From IMG/VR virus record IMGVR_UViG_3300020442_000003, positions 1 through 35,190 of that record: a DNA stretch of 35,190 bases; one strand, 5' to 3'. Made by a program: the position numbers and the translations under genes. Under the pieces are notes generated by a model. The model did no database searches, was not told the origin of the DNA, and saw nothing but the letters and a program-made list of their open reading frames with translations. Below are positions 7,784 to 13,736 of this stretch, piece by piece. Each line of letters opens with the position of its first letter. The first letter of the stretch is position 1. Origin of the DNA: a virus.

Positions 7784-7834
7784 TATCTAATTAATTTTAA
7801 TAGTCTGTTTTAAAAAATGAAAGGAAATAAAAAA

Positions 7835-8020
7835 ATGATAACTAAAATAATAATAAATAAACTAGATGTTAAATATCGAGAAATAGAAAACTTTGAAAAT
7901 CAATATGATGTTTTCAAATTTATTTGCGGTCATTTAGATGATAAACAATTAACGGCTTGTTTAAGATTTGCACAATCAAAAAAGAAACAGGAAAAATTAG
8001 AATTGAAAGGGGGTGAATAA
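7835..8020 (+). CDS. First early gene, small unknown protein
   Basis: A 61-residue protein beginning MITKIIINKLDVKYREIEN. I chose the ATG at 7835 rather than the one at 7817 because AAAGGAAATAAAAAA lies at ribosome-binding distance before it. The same AAAGGAAA leader precedes several other early genes. The chain is mixed in charge, with a helix around FENQYDVFKFICGHL and a Lys-rich C-terminus. No family is recognised. Being first in the early block, it may act in host takeover or regulation, which is inference from position only. Confidence 0.65.
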   Translation: MITKIIINKLDVKYREIENFENQYDVFKFICGHLDDKQLTACLRFAQSKKKQEKLELKGGE

Positions 8021-8184
8021 TGGAAGGTTTTCTAATTGTTACAAAATGGGTTTGTTTAATTTTATTATCTGTTGTGGGTATGGTACTCGCAACAGATCCA
8101 AATTTTTCAACAACAGGCTTTGTTTTAGCGTTTGGTTGCTTTTTATTATTTGCGCTAGATGTAGCTAGAAATTTCATAAACTAA
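8020..8184 (+). CDS. 54-residue two-helix membrane protein (tandem pair, first)
   Basis: The start codon overlaps the preceding stop (TAATG). Residues about 3-24 (FLIVTKWVCLILLSVVGMVL) and 32-48 (TGFVLAFGCFLLFALD) are hydrophobic, giving two membrane helices joined by a short polar loop. It resembles the next gene: same length, and both have LILLSV in helix 1 and FGCFL in helix 2. The pair is probably a local duplication. Small early membrane proteins in phages can affect host membranes or superinfection, but nothing here specifies a role. Confidence 0.65.
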   Translation: MEGFLIVTKWVCLILLSVVGMVLATDPNFSTTGFVLAFGCFLLFALDVARNFIN

Positions 8185-8200
8185 GAAAGGAAATAAAAAC

Positions 8201-8365
8201 ATGAAAACAATATTTAATATTACTTTAATTTTATTATCTGTAATTTTTATAATTCAAGGTTTTAGAATTGATATAACAACGGCTACACAATCGGAAGTTG
8301 TTTCAGTTTTCGGTTGTTTTTTAATTGGTTTTATAATTCCGGTTATTATATGGAAAATCAATTAA
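8201..8365 (+). CDS. 54-residue two-helix membrane protein (tandem pair, second)
   Basis: An ATG preceded by AAGAAAGGAAATAAAAAC starts 54 residues with hydrophobic segments at about 3-21 (IFNITLILLSVIFIIQGF) and 35-52 (VSVFGCFLIGFIIPVIIW). It shares LILLSV and FGCFL, with their spacing, with the preceding gene and so is probably its paralogue. Second copy of the TGCGACA element lies 2 bases beyond its stop. Confidence 0.65.
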   Translation: MKTIFNITLILLSVIFIIQGFRIDITTATQSEVVSVFGCFLIGFIIPVIIWKIN

Positions 8366-8367
8366 TA

Positions 8368-8389
8368 TGCGACAATTTGTCAATATAAA
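8368..8389 (+). promoter_or_regulatory. TGCGACA...ATATAAA element, copy 2
   Basis: TGCGACA, 8 bases, ATATAAA, located 48 bases before the GP88-like gene. It contains the 11-base palindrome GACAATTTGTC (8371-8381). It repeats the element at 7761-7783 with a one-base length difference. Likely a promoter or regulator site, because it opens a 71-base gap in an otherwise tightly packed block. Confidence 0.5.
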
Positions 8390-8436
8390 GCAAATTCAAA
8401 ATAACTATTATTTAAAAAGAAAGGAAATAAAAAAAA

Positions 8437-9261
8437 ATGATAAATGCAAAAATAAAAGCAATAAAATCTAGTTGTAATTCTCACAATTTAGATTTTCCCG
8501 GAAATCCAAAATATAAAAATAAACCTACTTATGAAACATTAAACAAATTAATGTTTACAAGCGGAAACCCTAAAACAGACAAAAACTTAAAAATAGAAAG
8601 TTTAAAGAAGTATTGGATTAAAAGATTAAATCTCGCACCGGCTTCAATATCCGGTTTCAATACTTGCGCCTCGGCTTCTGAAGGTTGCCGTAATGCTTGT
8701 TTACATGAAGCCGGAAATCCGGTTTTTATGCCACAAAAAACATTAGGAAGAGTTAACAGAACTCTTATGTATTTTAAAGACAGAGCAAGATTTTTAAGCA
8801 TGATAACAAAAGAAATAAGAAATCATGAAAAAAACTGTAAAAAGCATAATTTAAAACCGGTCATAAGATTAAATACAACGTCTGATATTATGTGGGAAAA
8901 TCACAAAATATTTGAGTTGTTTCCAAACGTACAATTTTACGATTATACGAAACATTATAAGCGTATGATTAAATTTTTAAGGGGTGAATTACCTAAAAAT
9001 TATCATCTTACATTTTCAAGAAATGAAGCTAACGACAAGGAAACAATGGAAGTTTTAAGACATGGCGGAAATGTTGCAATTGTTTTCAGAAAAGATTTAC
9101 CGGAATATTACCAAGGATATAAAGTTATTTCCGGTGATGAACATGATCTACGTTTTTTAGATGAAAAAAATGTAATTGTGGGATTAAAAGAAAAATTGAC
9201 CTTAAACAAAAACGGAAAATTAGATAAAGACAATTCCGGATTTGTAGTCGATTATCAATAA
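8437..9261 (+). CDS. GP88-like protein with a three-cysteine cluster
   Basis: A 274-residue protein resembling the phage 'gene product 88' family. It has LAPASISGFNTCASASEGC (about 67-84), continuing RNACLHEAG, so Cys77, Cys84 and Cys88 form a C-x6-C-x3-C cluster. It is followed by RVNRTLMYFKDRARFL, VIRLNTTSDIMWE (about 143-155), VQFYDYTKHYKRM (about 165-177), YHLTFSRNE and a GGNVAIVFRKDLP strand. The repeated strand-helix pattern and cysteine cluster suggest a metal- or Fe-S-binding TIM-barrel-like enzyme, perhaps distantly like radical-SAM proteins; this is inference. The substrate is unknown. It is the largest early gene, with AAAGAAAGGAAAT before the start. Confidence 0.8.
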   Translation: MINAKIKAIKSSCNSHNLDFPGNPKYKNKPTYETLNKLMFTSGNPKTDKNLKIESLKKYWIKRLNLAPASISGFNTCASASEGCRNACLHEAGNPVFMPQKTLGRVNRTLMYFKDRARFLSMITKEIRNHEKNCKKHNLKPVIRLNTTSDIMWENHKIFELFPNVQFYDYTKHYKRMIKFLRGELPKNYHLTFSRNEANDKETMEVLRHGGNVAIVFRKDLPEYYQGYKVISGDEHDLRFLDEKNVIVGLKEKLTLNKNGKLDKDNSGFVVDYQ

Positions 9262-9286
9262 ACAAAGAAAGGAAAAAAACAAATGA
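9256..9286 (+). repeat. 31-bp direct repeat carrying a ribosome binding site, copy 1
   Basis: Identical over 31 bases to 9493-9523. It spans the end of one gene, the spacer AACAAAGAAAGGAAAAAAAC and the next ATG. It duplicates a complete translation-initiation leader. Confidence 0.85.
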
Positions 9287-9498
9287 ACAAAAAATATAAC
9301 GTAAAATATGAAGTTAAATTTACTCATCAAGAATTAGACAGAATATGGTACGTTTTTAATGAAGAAATAAAAGATCATAAACACAATATAAAAATTGGTG
9401 CTACAGGATATGAAGGTTGTTTATATGACGCTAAACAAATAATTAAAAAACTTAAACCTTTAGCGAAAAAATTAAATTTATATTGTGAGCAACAATAA
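9283..9498 (+). CDS. Small unknown early protein
   Basis: A 71-residue basic protein: a VKYEVKFTHQELDRIWYVFN segment, a short GATGYEGCLYDAKQIIKKL helix and a Lys-rich end. The start is set by GAAAGGAAAAAAAC just upstream. The pattern suggests a beta strand, a helix, then a second helix. I recognise no family. Single-cistron spacing and a shared leader with neighbours indicate expression with the early block. Confidence 0.65.
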   Translation: MNKKYNVKYEVKFTHQELDRIWYVFNEEIKDHKHNIKIGATGYEGCLYDAKQIIKKLKPLAKKLNLYCEQQ

Positions 9499-9523
9499 AC
9501 AAAGAAAGGAAAAAAACAAATGA
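9493..9523 (+). repeat. 31-bp direct repeat carrying a ribosome binding site, copy 2
   Basis: Second exact copy of the leader at 9256-9286, again joining the end of one small gene to the ATG of the next. It suggests duplication of the leader or recombination between gene junctions. Confidence 0.85.
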
Positions 9524-9801
9524 CACTAAATGAAATAGTAAAAATCCAAAGTGTGATTGATAACAGAGCAATTGCAAAAGACACTTTGAAAACTTTGAAA
9601 AATAAATTTTATTATTCAAAATCAAAGGGGGTTAATATTGCCATTGGTGATATGCATATCGATCATTTTTTGAGAGCATTTAAAATAGATGATCATCAAA
9701 AAAAAGACAGAGAAGATTTTTTGATTAAAGAATCAATGAAAATAAAAAATAAATATAATGCATTAAAGCAATATATATTCGAAATTGAAAAGGGGGAATA
9801 A
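9520..9801 (+). CDS. Unknown helical early protein
   Basis: A 93-residue, Lys-rich, mostly helical protein. It opens with TLNEIVKIQSVIDNRAIAKDTLKTLKNK (likely helix pair), has a central GVNIAIGDMHIDHFLRAF segment and ends in a charged helix. A GAAAGGA leader precedes the start, and the stop overlaps the next start by one base. No family is recognised. Confidence 0.65.
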   Translation: MTLNEIVKIQSVIDNRAIAKDTLKTLKNKFYYSKSKGVNIAIGDMHIDHFLRAFKIDDHQKKDREDFLIKESMKIKNKYNALKQYIFEIEKGE

Positions 9802-9992
9802 TGGCAATCTATAAAAAATGGAAAGATAAATATTTAAATTTAATTCAAAAAATAAGTAATCGAAGGGGTTGGAATGCGTCTGATTGTAATCCCTTCTTTT
9901 ATATTATTTTTGATCATCTACATAAATCAAATGCTTTAAGTTTAAGAGAATTTAAAAAGCAATTAAAAGAAAGGAAAAAAAATCATGAATAA
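9801..9992 (+). CDS. Small unknown early protein
   Basis: A 63-residue basic protein, translationally coupled to the preceding gene (TAATG). It contains WKDKYLNLIQKISNRRGW, an NPFFYIIFDHLHKSNALSLREFKKQL segment and a Lys/Glu tail. The compact aromatic-plus-charged pattern suggests a small helical domain. Its last 8 bases overlap the next gene. Function unknown. Confidence 0.6.
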   Translation: MAIYKKWKDKYLNLIQKISNRRGWNASDCNPFFYIIFDHLHKSNALSLREFKKQLKERKKNHE

Positions 9993-10353
9993 TACAGAGG
10001 TAATTCAAGCTATAAGAAATGCATCAAGTATAAAACCCAAAAAAATAAAAGAGGCTTGTGTGCATTACTTTCATGGCATCCCAAACTCAAAAGAGGGTTG
10101 GGAATTTATAAAACAAGTTAGAAAGTTTATTAATAAAGATAGATACAAGGTGCGAGTATTGGGAAGAGGCTCAAGAAAAGAGCATGGCACTCAATCATTT
10201 GTACCTTTAAAACATTCAGAAAGATACTCAATTTATATAGACCATAAAATTATGGATAGAAATCATCCGGATTTTTTAAGCCGTAAATTTTATAGAATTA
10301 GACAACAAGTATCTGAATTAAATAATATAATAAATCAACAAGGGGAAAATTAA
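9985..10353 (+). CDS. Unknown basic early protein
   Basis: A 122-residue, strongly basic protein. The first half looks helical (TEVIQAIRNASSIKPKKIKEA, then FIKQVRKFINK). The centre YKVRVLGRGSRKEHGTQSFVPL is rich in Arg and Gly, followed by ERYSIYIDHKIMDR and a C-terminal helix. It could bind nucleic acid, but no family is recognised. The start lies 8 bases before the upstream stop, with AAAGAAAGGAAAAA preceding it. Confidence 0.65.
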   Translation: MNNTEVIQAIRNASSIKPKKIKEACVHYFHGIPNSKEGWEFIKQVRKFINKDRYKVRVLGRGSRKEHGTQSFVPLKHSERYSIYIDHKIMDRNHPDFLSRKFYRIRQQVSELNNIINQQGEN

Positions 10354-10355
10354 AA

Positions 10356-10973
10356 ATGAAAGTATTGGTAGCTTGTGAATATTCCGGAATTGTCAGAGAG
10401 GCATTTAAAAAAAGAGGTCATGAGGCTTGGAGTTGTGACATCCTTCCAACAGAGATTGAAGGAAATCATTTTCAAGGGGATGTATTAAATTATTTAAATC
10501 TAGAAAAATATAAATGGGATTTAATAATTGCTCATCCACCTTGTACTTATTTATCAAATGCCGGTGCATGTAGATTGTATCCGGAAAAAGGAAAATTAAA
10601 TATTGAAAGATACAAAAAAGGATTAGAGGCTAAAAAATTCTTTATGTGCTTTTATAATTTGGATTGCAAAGTTGCAATTGAAAATCCGGTCCAATCAAGA
10701 ATATTTGAATTACCTAAACACACACAGGAAATTCAACCATACGAATTTGGTCATCCATACACAAAGAAAACTAGATTGTGGTTAAAAGGATTACCAAAGT
10801 TAAAGCCTACAAATATCATCGATAAATCAGAGGTTAAAACTTTTATCGAGTCTGGTACGAGTAGATATAAAAACACAAACAAAAACAAAAACAGATACGT
10901 TGCAAGAGGCTCGAAGGATAGATCTAAATTTTGGTCTGGTATAGCCGAAGCAATGGCTCAACAATGGGGGTAA
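10356..10973 (+). CDS. C5-cytosine-methyltransferase-like protein
   Basis: A 205-residue protein with a Rossmann-type methyltransferase core. It has MKVLVACEYSGIVREAFKKRG (cofactor-binding loop, about 1-21), HEAWSCDILP (acidic end of strand 2), and KWDLIIAHPPCTYLSNAG with the Pro-Pro-Cys at 61-63 corresponding to the catalytic PC motif of C5 methyltransferases. IENP (108-111) corresponds to their ENV motif. It lacks the length for a normal target-recognition domain, since true enzymes are usually over 300 residues. Short forms like this are common in phages, and their activity is mostly unproven. It could methylate phage cytosines or act on a nucleotide substrate. The surrounding region is rich in CCGG. 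Confidence 0.75.
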   Translation: MKVLVACEYSGIVREAFKKRGHEAWSCDILPTEIEGNHFQGDVLNYLNLEKYKWDLIIAHPPCTYLSNAGACRLYPEKGKLNIERYKKGLEAKKFFMCFYNLDCKVAIENPVQSRIFELPKHTQEIQPYEFGHPYTKKTRLWLKGLPKLKPTNIIDKSEVKTFIESGTSRYKNTNKNKNRYVARGSKDRSKFWSGIAEAMAQQWG

Positions 10974-10974
10974 T

Positions 10975-11214
10975 ATGGCGGTAGACTTTGAAGCATTAGA
11001 CTTTATTAGAACTCAAAATAAAGCTAGACAACAAGAGGCAAGAAACAAACAAAAGCGTGAAGAGTTAGAAAGAGCAATTAAACCATTTATGAAACAATTA
11101 TCTGAAATAAAAACAGATCATGATTTGTGTAATGATCCTGCGCAAAAAGAATTATTGTTTCAAAAATGGATGGGAATTGTTAAGCTATGCTCAAAAAAAA
11201 TAGAAAATGCATAA
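10975..11214 (+). CDS. Small helical early protein
   Basis: A 79-residue charged protein with a long predicted helix (about 10-45, containing RTQNKARQQEARNKQKREEL), then a segment ending KWMGIVKLCSKKIENA. Possibly a coiled coil. It starts one base after the methyltransferase-like gene's stop codon, so the two are probably co-translated. No family is recognised. Confidence 0.6.
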   Translation: MAVDFEALDFIRTQNKARQQEARNKQKREELERAIKPFMKQLSEIKTDHDLCNDPAQKELLFQKWMGIVKLCSKKIENA

Positions 11215-11374
11215 GCGATTAAGTAAAAAAGAATTAAGAGCGTTACAAGAACAAATGCTTTTAAATATTTTGGGTGAAAGAAAAATTATATTCACTCATT
11301 ATAAAAACAAACAACTAAAACAAAGAGGAAAATATGAGAATGAGAAAATACGAGGCTTGGTTACAAACGGCTAA
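11207..11374 (+). CDS. 55-residue basic protein overlapping its neighbours
   Basis: ATG at 11207 overlaps the preceding stop by 8 bases and the frame runs to TAA at 11372. The protein begins MHKRLSKKELRALQEQMLLN, with a helical, Leu- and Lys-rich N-terminal half and a KNKQLKQRGKYENEK tail. It fills what would otherwise be a 119-base gap, but its last 41 bases overlap the well-supported next gene. It may be real and coupled, or a chance frame. Confidence 0.4.
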   Translation: MHKRLSKKELRALQEQMLLNILGERKIIFTHYKNKQLKQRGKYENEKIRGLVTNG

Positions 11375-11567
11375 ACCGGGGGAGTCAATAATATATCATG
11401 AAGGTTATCTAGCTAAAGATAGATTTTATGATTACGAAACAAGAGACATTGCAAGTATGTTTTATAGACATGCAGAAAATTTATTAGTCGTATTGTTTCA
11501 AAAAAGATTGAGACATGGGAACGTAAATCACGATCCTAAATTTCAATACATAGCAAAAAAAATATAA
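11334..11567 (+). CDS. Conserved small phage protein (GESIIYHEGYLAKDR pattern)
   Basis: A 77-residue protein: YEAWLQTAKPGESIIYHEGYLAKDR (about 5-29), then a helix through ASMFYRHAENLLVVLFQKRLRHG and a terminal FQYIAKKI. This 'xxWLxxAxPGExxxYHxGxLAxDR...LxQKR...FxYxAxK' pattern recurs in many phages of different bacteria. The function is unknown, though such proteins often sit near replication genes. AGAGGAA precedes the start; ATG at 11340 gives better ribosome-binding spacing than 11334. Confidence 0.75.
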   Translation: MRMRKYEAWLQTAKPGESIIYHEGYLAKDRFYDYETRDIASMFYRHAENLLVVLFQKRLRHGNVNHDPKFQYIAKKI

Positions 11568-11588
11568 CAACAAATAGAAAGGGAAACT

Positions 11589-11819
11589 ATGATCACTTAT
11601 GATGATGTAAAGATCTACTCAGTAAATGTGAATGATACTTACTATGATCAGAAAAAGAAAAAGCATATTAAATATGCTAAACCAAAAGTGACAAAGAAAC
11701 TTTTATTTGAGGATCATGTTTGGGATATTGGAGAGTTATATGTGCAATTAAAAAATTGCCATGACAGAGATCCTTTTAATGAAATAGAAGTTACTTTTAA
11801 ATCAAAGTTAGAATATTAA
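11589..11819 (+). CDS. Last gene of the early block, unknown
   Basis: A 76-residue protein, alternating beta-like segments (VKIYSVNVNDTYYD, AKPKVTKKLLFEDHVW) with an LYVQLKNCHDRD helix. GAAAGGGAAACT precedes the ATG. Its stop codon abuts the stop codon of the convergent terS gene with no base between, so the two messages meet tail to tail. No family is recognised. Confidence 0.6.
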   Translation: MITYDDVKIYSVNVNDTYYDQKKKKHIKYAKPKVTKKLLFEDHVWDIGELYVQLKNCHDRDPFNEIEVTFKSKLEY

Positions 11820-12293
11820 TTACTCCTTATTATCAGAGGGTATATCAACTATATCCTCTGATACATCAATCAAATCATTAGAGTTATCTTCCCAACTAAT
11901 AGACATCTTAGTATCAATATCTTGTTTAATAGTTTTATTGTCAGAGTATAGATCTGTAATTTTACCGGCAACCCATTGAACAAACTTAGCTTTCTCTCGA
12001 ATCCAGAGGATCTCATTAGGTGATTCTATTTCTTGATAACTAAATACTTGTAATAATTTATCGATTAAAGTTTGGATACCTAGTTTTCTAGCTTCAAGTA
12101 TTCTTTTCTCTAGTTCTGGATTTCTTTTTAAGTAATGATAAAACTTCATCAAACTGAATGGATACTGCTTGTCGTTTATTATTTCTGAAAGCGTCATTCC
12201 GTCTATTAGCTTTTCTTCTATGATAGATAGACTTTTCTCTGTTATCAATTCTTGGTTTTGTTTTGGAGTAATAGTATTCTTTGATTTGTTCAT
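11820..12293 (-). CDS. terS: Terminase small subunit (probable)
   Basis: A 157-residue protein matching small terminase subunits. An N-terminal helix-turn-helix-like region (IIEEKLIDGMTLSEIINDKQYPFSLMKFYHYLKRNPEL, about 24-61) includes the typical phage TerS arrangement of a sequence-reading helix before a long RILEARKLGIQTLIDKLLQV helix. This is followed by NEILWIREKAKFVQWVAGKI (about 92-111), comparable with the 'WxxSKxxPKKYG' region of the family. The C-terminus is acidic and disordered. It would recognise the packaging site and hand DNA to TerL. It lies about 5 kb from terL and on a separate transcript. AAGGATTATACAC precedes ATG. The first 200 bases are also covered by the gene at 12094-12525 in another frame. 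Confidence 0.72.
   Translation of the reverse strand: MNKSKNTITPKQNQELITEKSLSIIEEKLIDGMTLSEIINDKQYPFSLMKFYHYLKRNPELEKRILEARKLGIQTLIDKLLQVFSYQEIESPNEILWIREKAKFVQWVAGKITDLYSDNKTIKQDIDTKMSISWEDNSNDLIDVSEDIVDIPSDNKE
11831..11863. terminator. Possible bidirectional hairpin at convergent gene ends
   Basis: TATCAGAGG (11831-11839) pairs with CCTCTGATA (11855-11863), with ATAT/ATAT extending the stem beyond a two-base bulge. It lies 12 bases beyond the meeting of the early block and terS, inside the terS 3' end. There is no U-run on either side, so termination efficiency is doubtful. Confidence 0.4.
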
Positions 12294-12525
12294 GTGTATA
12301 ATCCTTAAACTGAAAGAGGCAGCTCAACTGTTTTATTCTACTCTCATCAGTATATTTAGCTTTGTTAAACTTATCATAATTTTGGTAACCATGATATTTA
12401 CATCTGAAAGTTTTACCATCTGATAATGGATAACCTTTCATTCGACAAGGTATCTTCAATCCCTTTCTTAATCCGGCTCGTGTATTCCCTTGACAAAATA
12501 CTTTACGTTGCGGTCTACCTACCAT
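12094..12525 (-). CDS. Cys/His-containing HGG-type phage protein
   Basis: A 143-residue basic protein. The N-terminus, GRPQRKVFCQGNTRAGLRKG followed by LKIPCRMKGYPLSDGKTFRCKYHG, gives a C-x17-C-x14-C-x3-H pattern resembling the small phage protein family with a C...C...CxxHGG signature, probably a zinc finger-like fold. The rest is helical and Arg/Lys-rich. It was probably DNA- or RNA-binding. The final 200 bases overlap terS in another frame, which is unusually long; the downstream half might be a poorly constrained tail. The start abuts the winged-helix gene's stop by one base. Confidence 0.65.
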   Translation of the reverse strand: MVGRPQRKVFCQGNTRAGLRKGLKIPCRMKGYPLSDGKTFRCKYHGYQNYDKFNKAKYTDESRIKQLSCLFQFKDYTHEQIKEYYYSKTKPRIDNREKSIYHRRKANRRNDAFRNNKRQAVSIQFDEVLSLLKKKSRTREKNT

Positions 12526-13199
12526 TATTTATTTTCCCATGGTTTAATACCATTTCTGATATTATATTCTTTCTTTTGTTTGTATCTAAAATTTTTTTCT
12601 TTGGACAATCCCTTTAAAGCACCTAGTATTTTATCTGCGTTTACATATGTAGCTTTACTTTCTCTTTCAATATCTTTCTTCCTTTCAATTGCTTGTTTAC
12701 AGAGGTAAACATTAACCTTCTCTTCTTGTAATTCGGTGATAGGGAGTTTAGCTAGTTCATTTAATATTCTCTCCCTATCCCCTGCATGACTCTTAATAAT
12801 TTTACCTATATTATTAATGTATAATGTTTCTTCTAATGTAGTCGTTAAACGGCTATCTTGGGTAGGTTTAACGGCTATCTGGGATTGTTCATAGAGTTTT
12901 TCTGCCTTCAAAAATACCTCATTCACAATATAAGTTTTACCAGATCGACCTCTAATAGACTTAACAATATTCAATTTATTTAAAGTTTCTAAACAAGATT
13001 TAATTGTAGTCCGGCAAAGTCCGGTGTCTTTATGGATGGTTTCGTGCCTCAATTGTGCCTTATATCCATTTTTTTTCCAAGCATATTTCATTACAGATAA
13101 GAATACATTGAGACAATGAGATTTTCTCTCACCTTCAATCAAATCCAAATGATGATATAGCTTGTAAGTTATATGTAAAAATCCTCTACTTGTATTCAT
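12525..13199 (-). CDS. Winged-helix protein, candidate replication initiator (O-like)
   Basis: A 224-residue protein. Residues about 5-100 look like a winged-helix domain: a FLHITYKLYHHLDLIEGERK opening, CLNVFLSVMKYAWKKNGY, a turn through HETIHKDTGLCRTTIKSCLETL (recognition helix near 60-75), and a GRSGKTYIVNEVF wing. This arrangement is seen in phage O-type replication initiators and in HTH-36-like regulators. The C-terminal half is helical and Lys/Glu-rich. Without a phage polymerase or helicase gene, this is a plausible origin-binding protein recruiting host replication. A transcription regulator is the alternative. It overlaps the upstream gene's stop by 4 bases (ATGA). Confidence 0.6.
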   Translation of the reverse strand: MNTSRGFLHITYKLYHHLDLIEGERKSHCLNVFLSVMKYAWKKNGYKAQLRHETIHKDTGLCRTTIKSCLETLNKLNIVKSIRGRSGKTYIVNEVFLKAEKLYEQSQIAVKPTQDSRLTTTLEETLYINNIGKIIKSHAGDRERILNELAKLPITELQEEKVNVYLCKQAIERKKDIERESKATYVNADKILGALKGLSKEKNFRYKQKKEYNIRNGIKPWENK

Positions 13200-13588
13200 A
13201 GGTTTTCCTTTCTTTTTTTAGATTTACATTTTGATTTATGGTGGTCGTGCAAGGATCTTAAGATTTTAACCCATTGATCCTCACTTAAACGTCTAAATTC
13301 TTCATTAGAGCTGCGTATACGCTTGACTCTGAAAGTTAGGCTACTTGGTGTCAGTTCTTTATAGAAAACCAAAAAACAGGGTATGTTTAGGCGTTCTGCG
13401 ATGATCTTTGAGAGGGTTGTAGCCTTGTATTTCTGGTCTTTATCATAACAAGTCTCGATTATAGCAAGAGGCTCATAACAATCAGTGCAGCACTCCACAG
13501 AATCTATATCTATGTAGCTTATTCCATCATACTTTCTGTGCCAATCAGAATATAAACCATTACTGAAAGCATATACATCTCTAGCCAT
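13196..13588 (-). CDS. Conserved phage protein, possible nuclease-like fold
   Basis: A 130-residue protein with SDWHRKYDGISYIDIDSVECC (about 14-34), EPLAIIETCYDK (about 39-50), a helix, then LNIPCFLVFYKELTPS (about 67-82). The order DxDxxE...AIIET...IPxxxVxY resembles small phage proteins of restriction-endonuclease-like fold, in which the acid pairs bind metal, but the usual Lys after the second acid is replaced by Thr-Cys. The call is therefore tentative. A basic tail (KSKCKSKKRKENL) ends it. Position near replication genes suits a DNA-processing role. Confidence 0.55.
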   Translation of the reverse strand: MARDVYAFSNGLYSDWHRKYDGISYIDIDSVECCTDCYEPLAIIETCYDKDQKYKATTLSKIIAERLNIPCFLVFYKELTPSSLTFRVKRIRSSNEEFRRLSEDQWVKILRSLHDHHKSKCKSKKRKENL

Positions 13589-13736
13589 TATTTTTTAATA
13601 TCTTTATCTCGTTTTCTTTCTGTTCAATTTCTTTCTCAAGCGCAAGTATTATGTTCTCTTGTTTTTTTATAAATCTTTTTGCTCTTTCAAGTTCTTTCTT
13701 ACAATCAATCTCATCAAATATTCCAGAATATGTCAT
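13581..13736 (-). CDS. 51-residue coiled-coil protein
   Basis: ATG at 13736 overlaps the preceding gene's stop (ATGA) and the frame ends with TAG at 13583-13581, overlapping the next start. After MTYSGIFDEIDCKKEL there is a nearly uninterrupted charged helix of about 38 residues with heptad-spaced Leu/Ile (ELERAKRFIKKQENIILALE). The exact coupling on both sides supports it being a gene. Function unknown. Confidence 0.6.
   Translation of the reverse strand: MTYSGIFDEIDCKKELERAKRFIKKQENIILALEKEIEQKENEIKILKNNG

Larger units (their letters stand above)
7407..7834. other. Long intergenic region between late and early blocks; candidate control region and origin
   Basis: This is the only stretch above 300 bases without a convincing gene. 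Transcription diverges from it. It holds (a) TA and TG runs at 7447-7480, (b) a small inverted repeat AAAACG-TAGCA-CGTTTT at 7485-7501, (c) a perfect 8-bp inverted repeat at 7546-7564, (d) an 8-bp CGATAATT/AATTATCG pair at 7564-7571 and 7613-7620, (e) TGTGTATTA at 7652-7660, one base off a DnaA box, and (f) the TGCGACA element at 7761-7783. The content is consistent with divergent promoters and possibly an origin, but no function is demonstrated. Confidence 0.6.

Noticed and set aside
7920-8177. Leftward 85-residue frame
   Set aside because: Antisense to the 7835 and 8020 genes, which have good leaders and translational coupling.
12295-12303. TTATACACA on the minus strand as an origin DnaA box
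   Set aside because: A single exact match next to a start codon in a 35-kb AT-rich genome is expected by chance; no cluster was seen.
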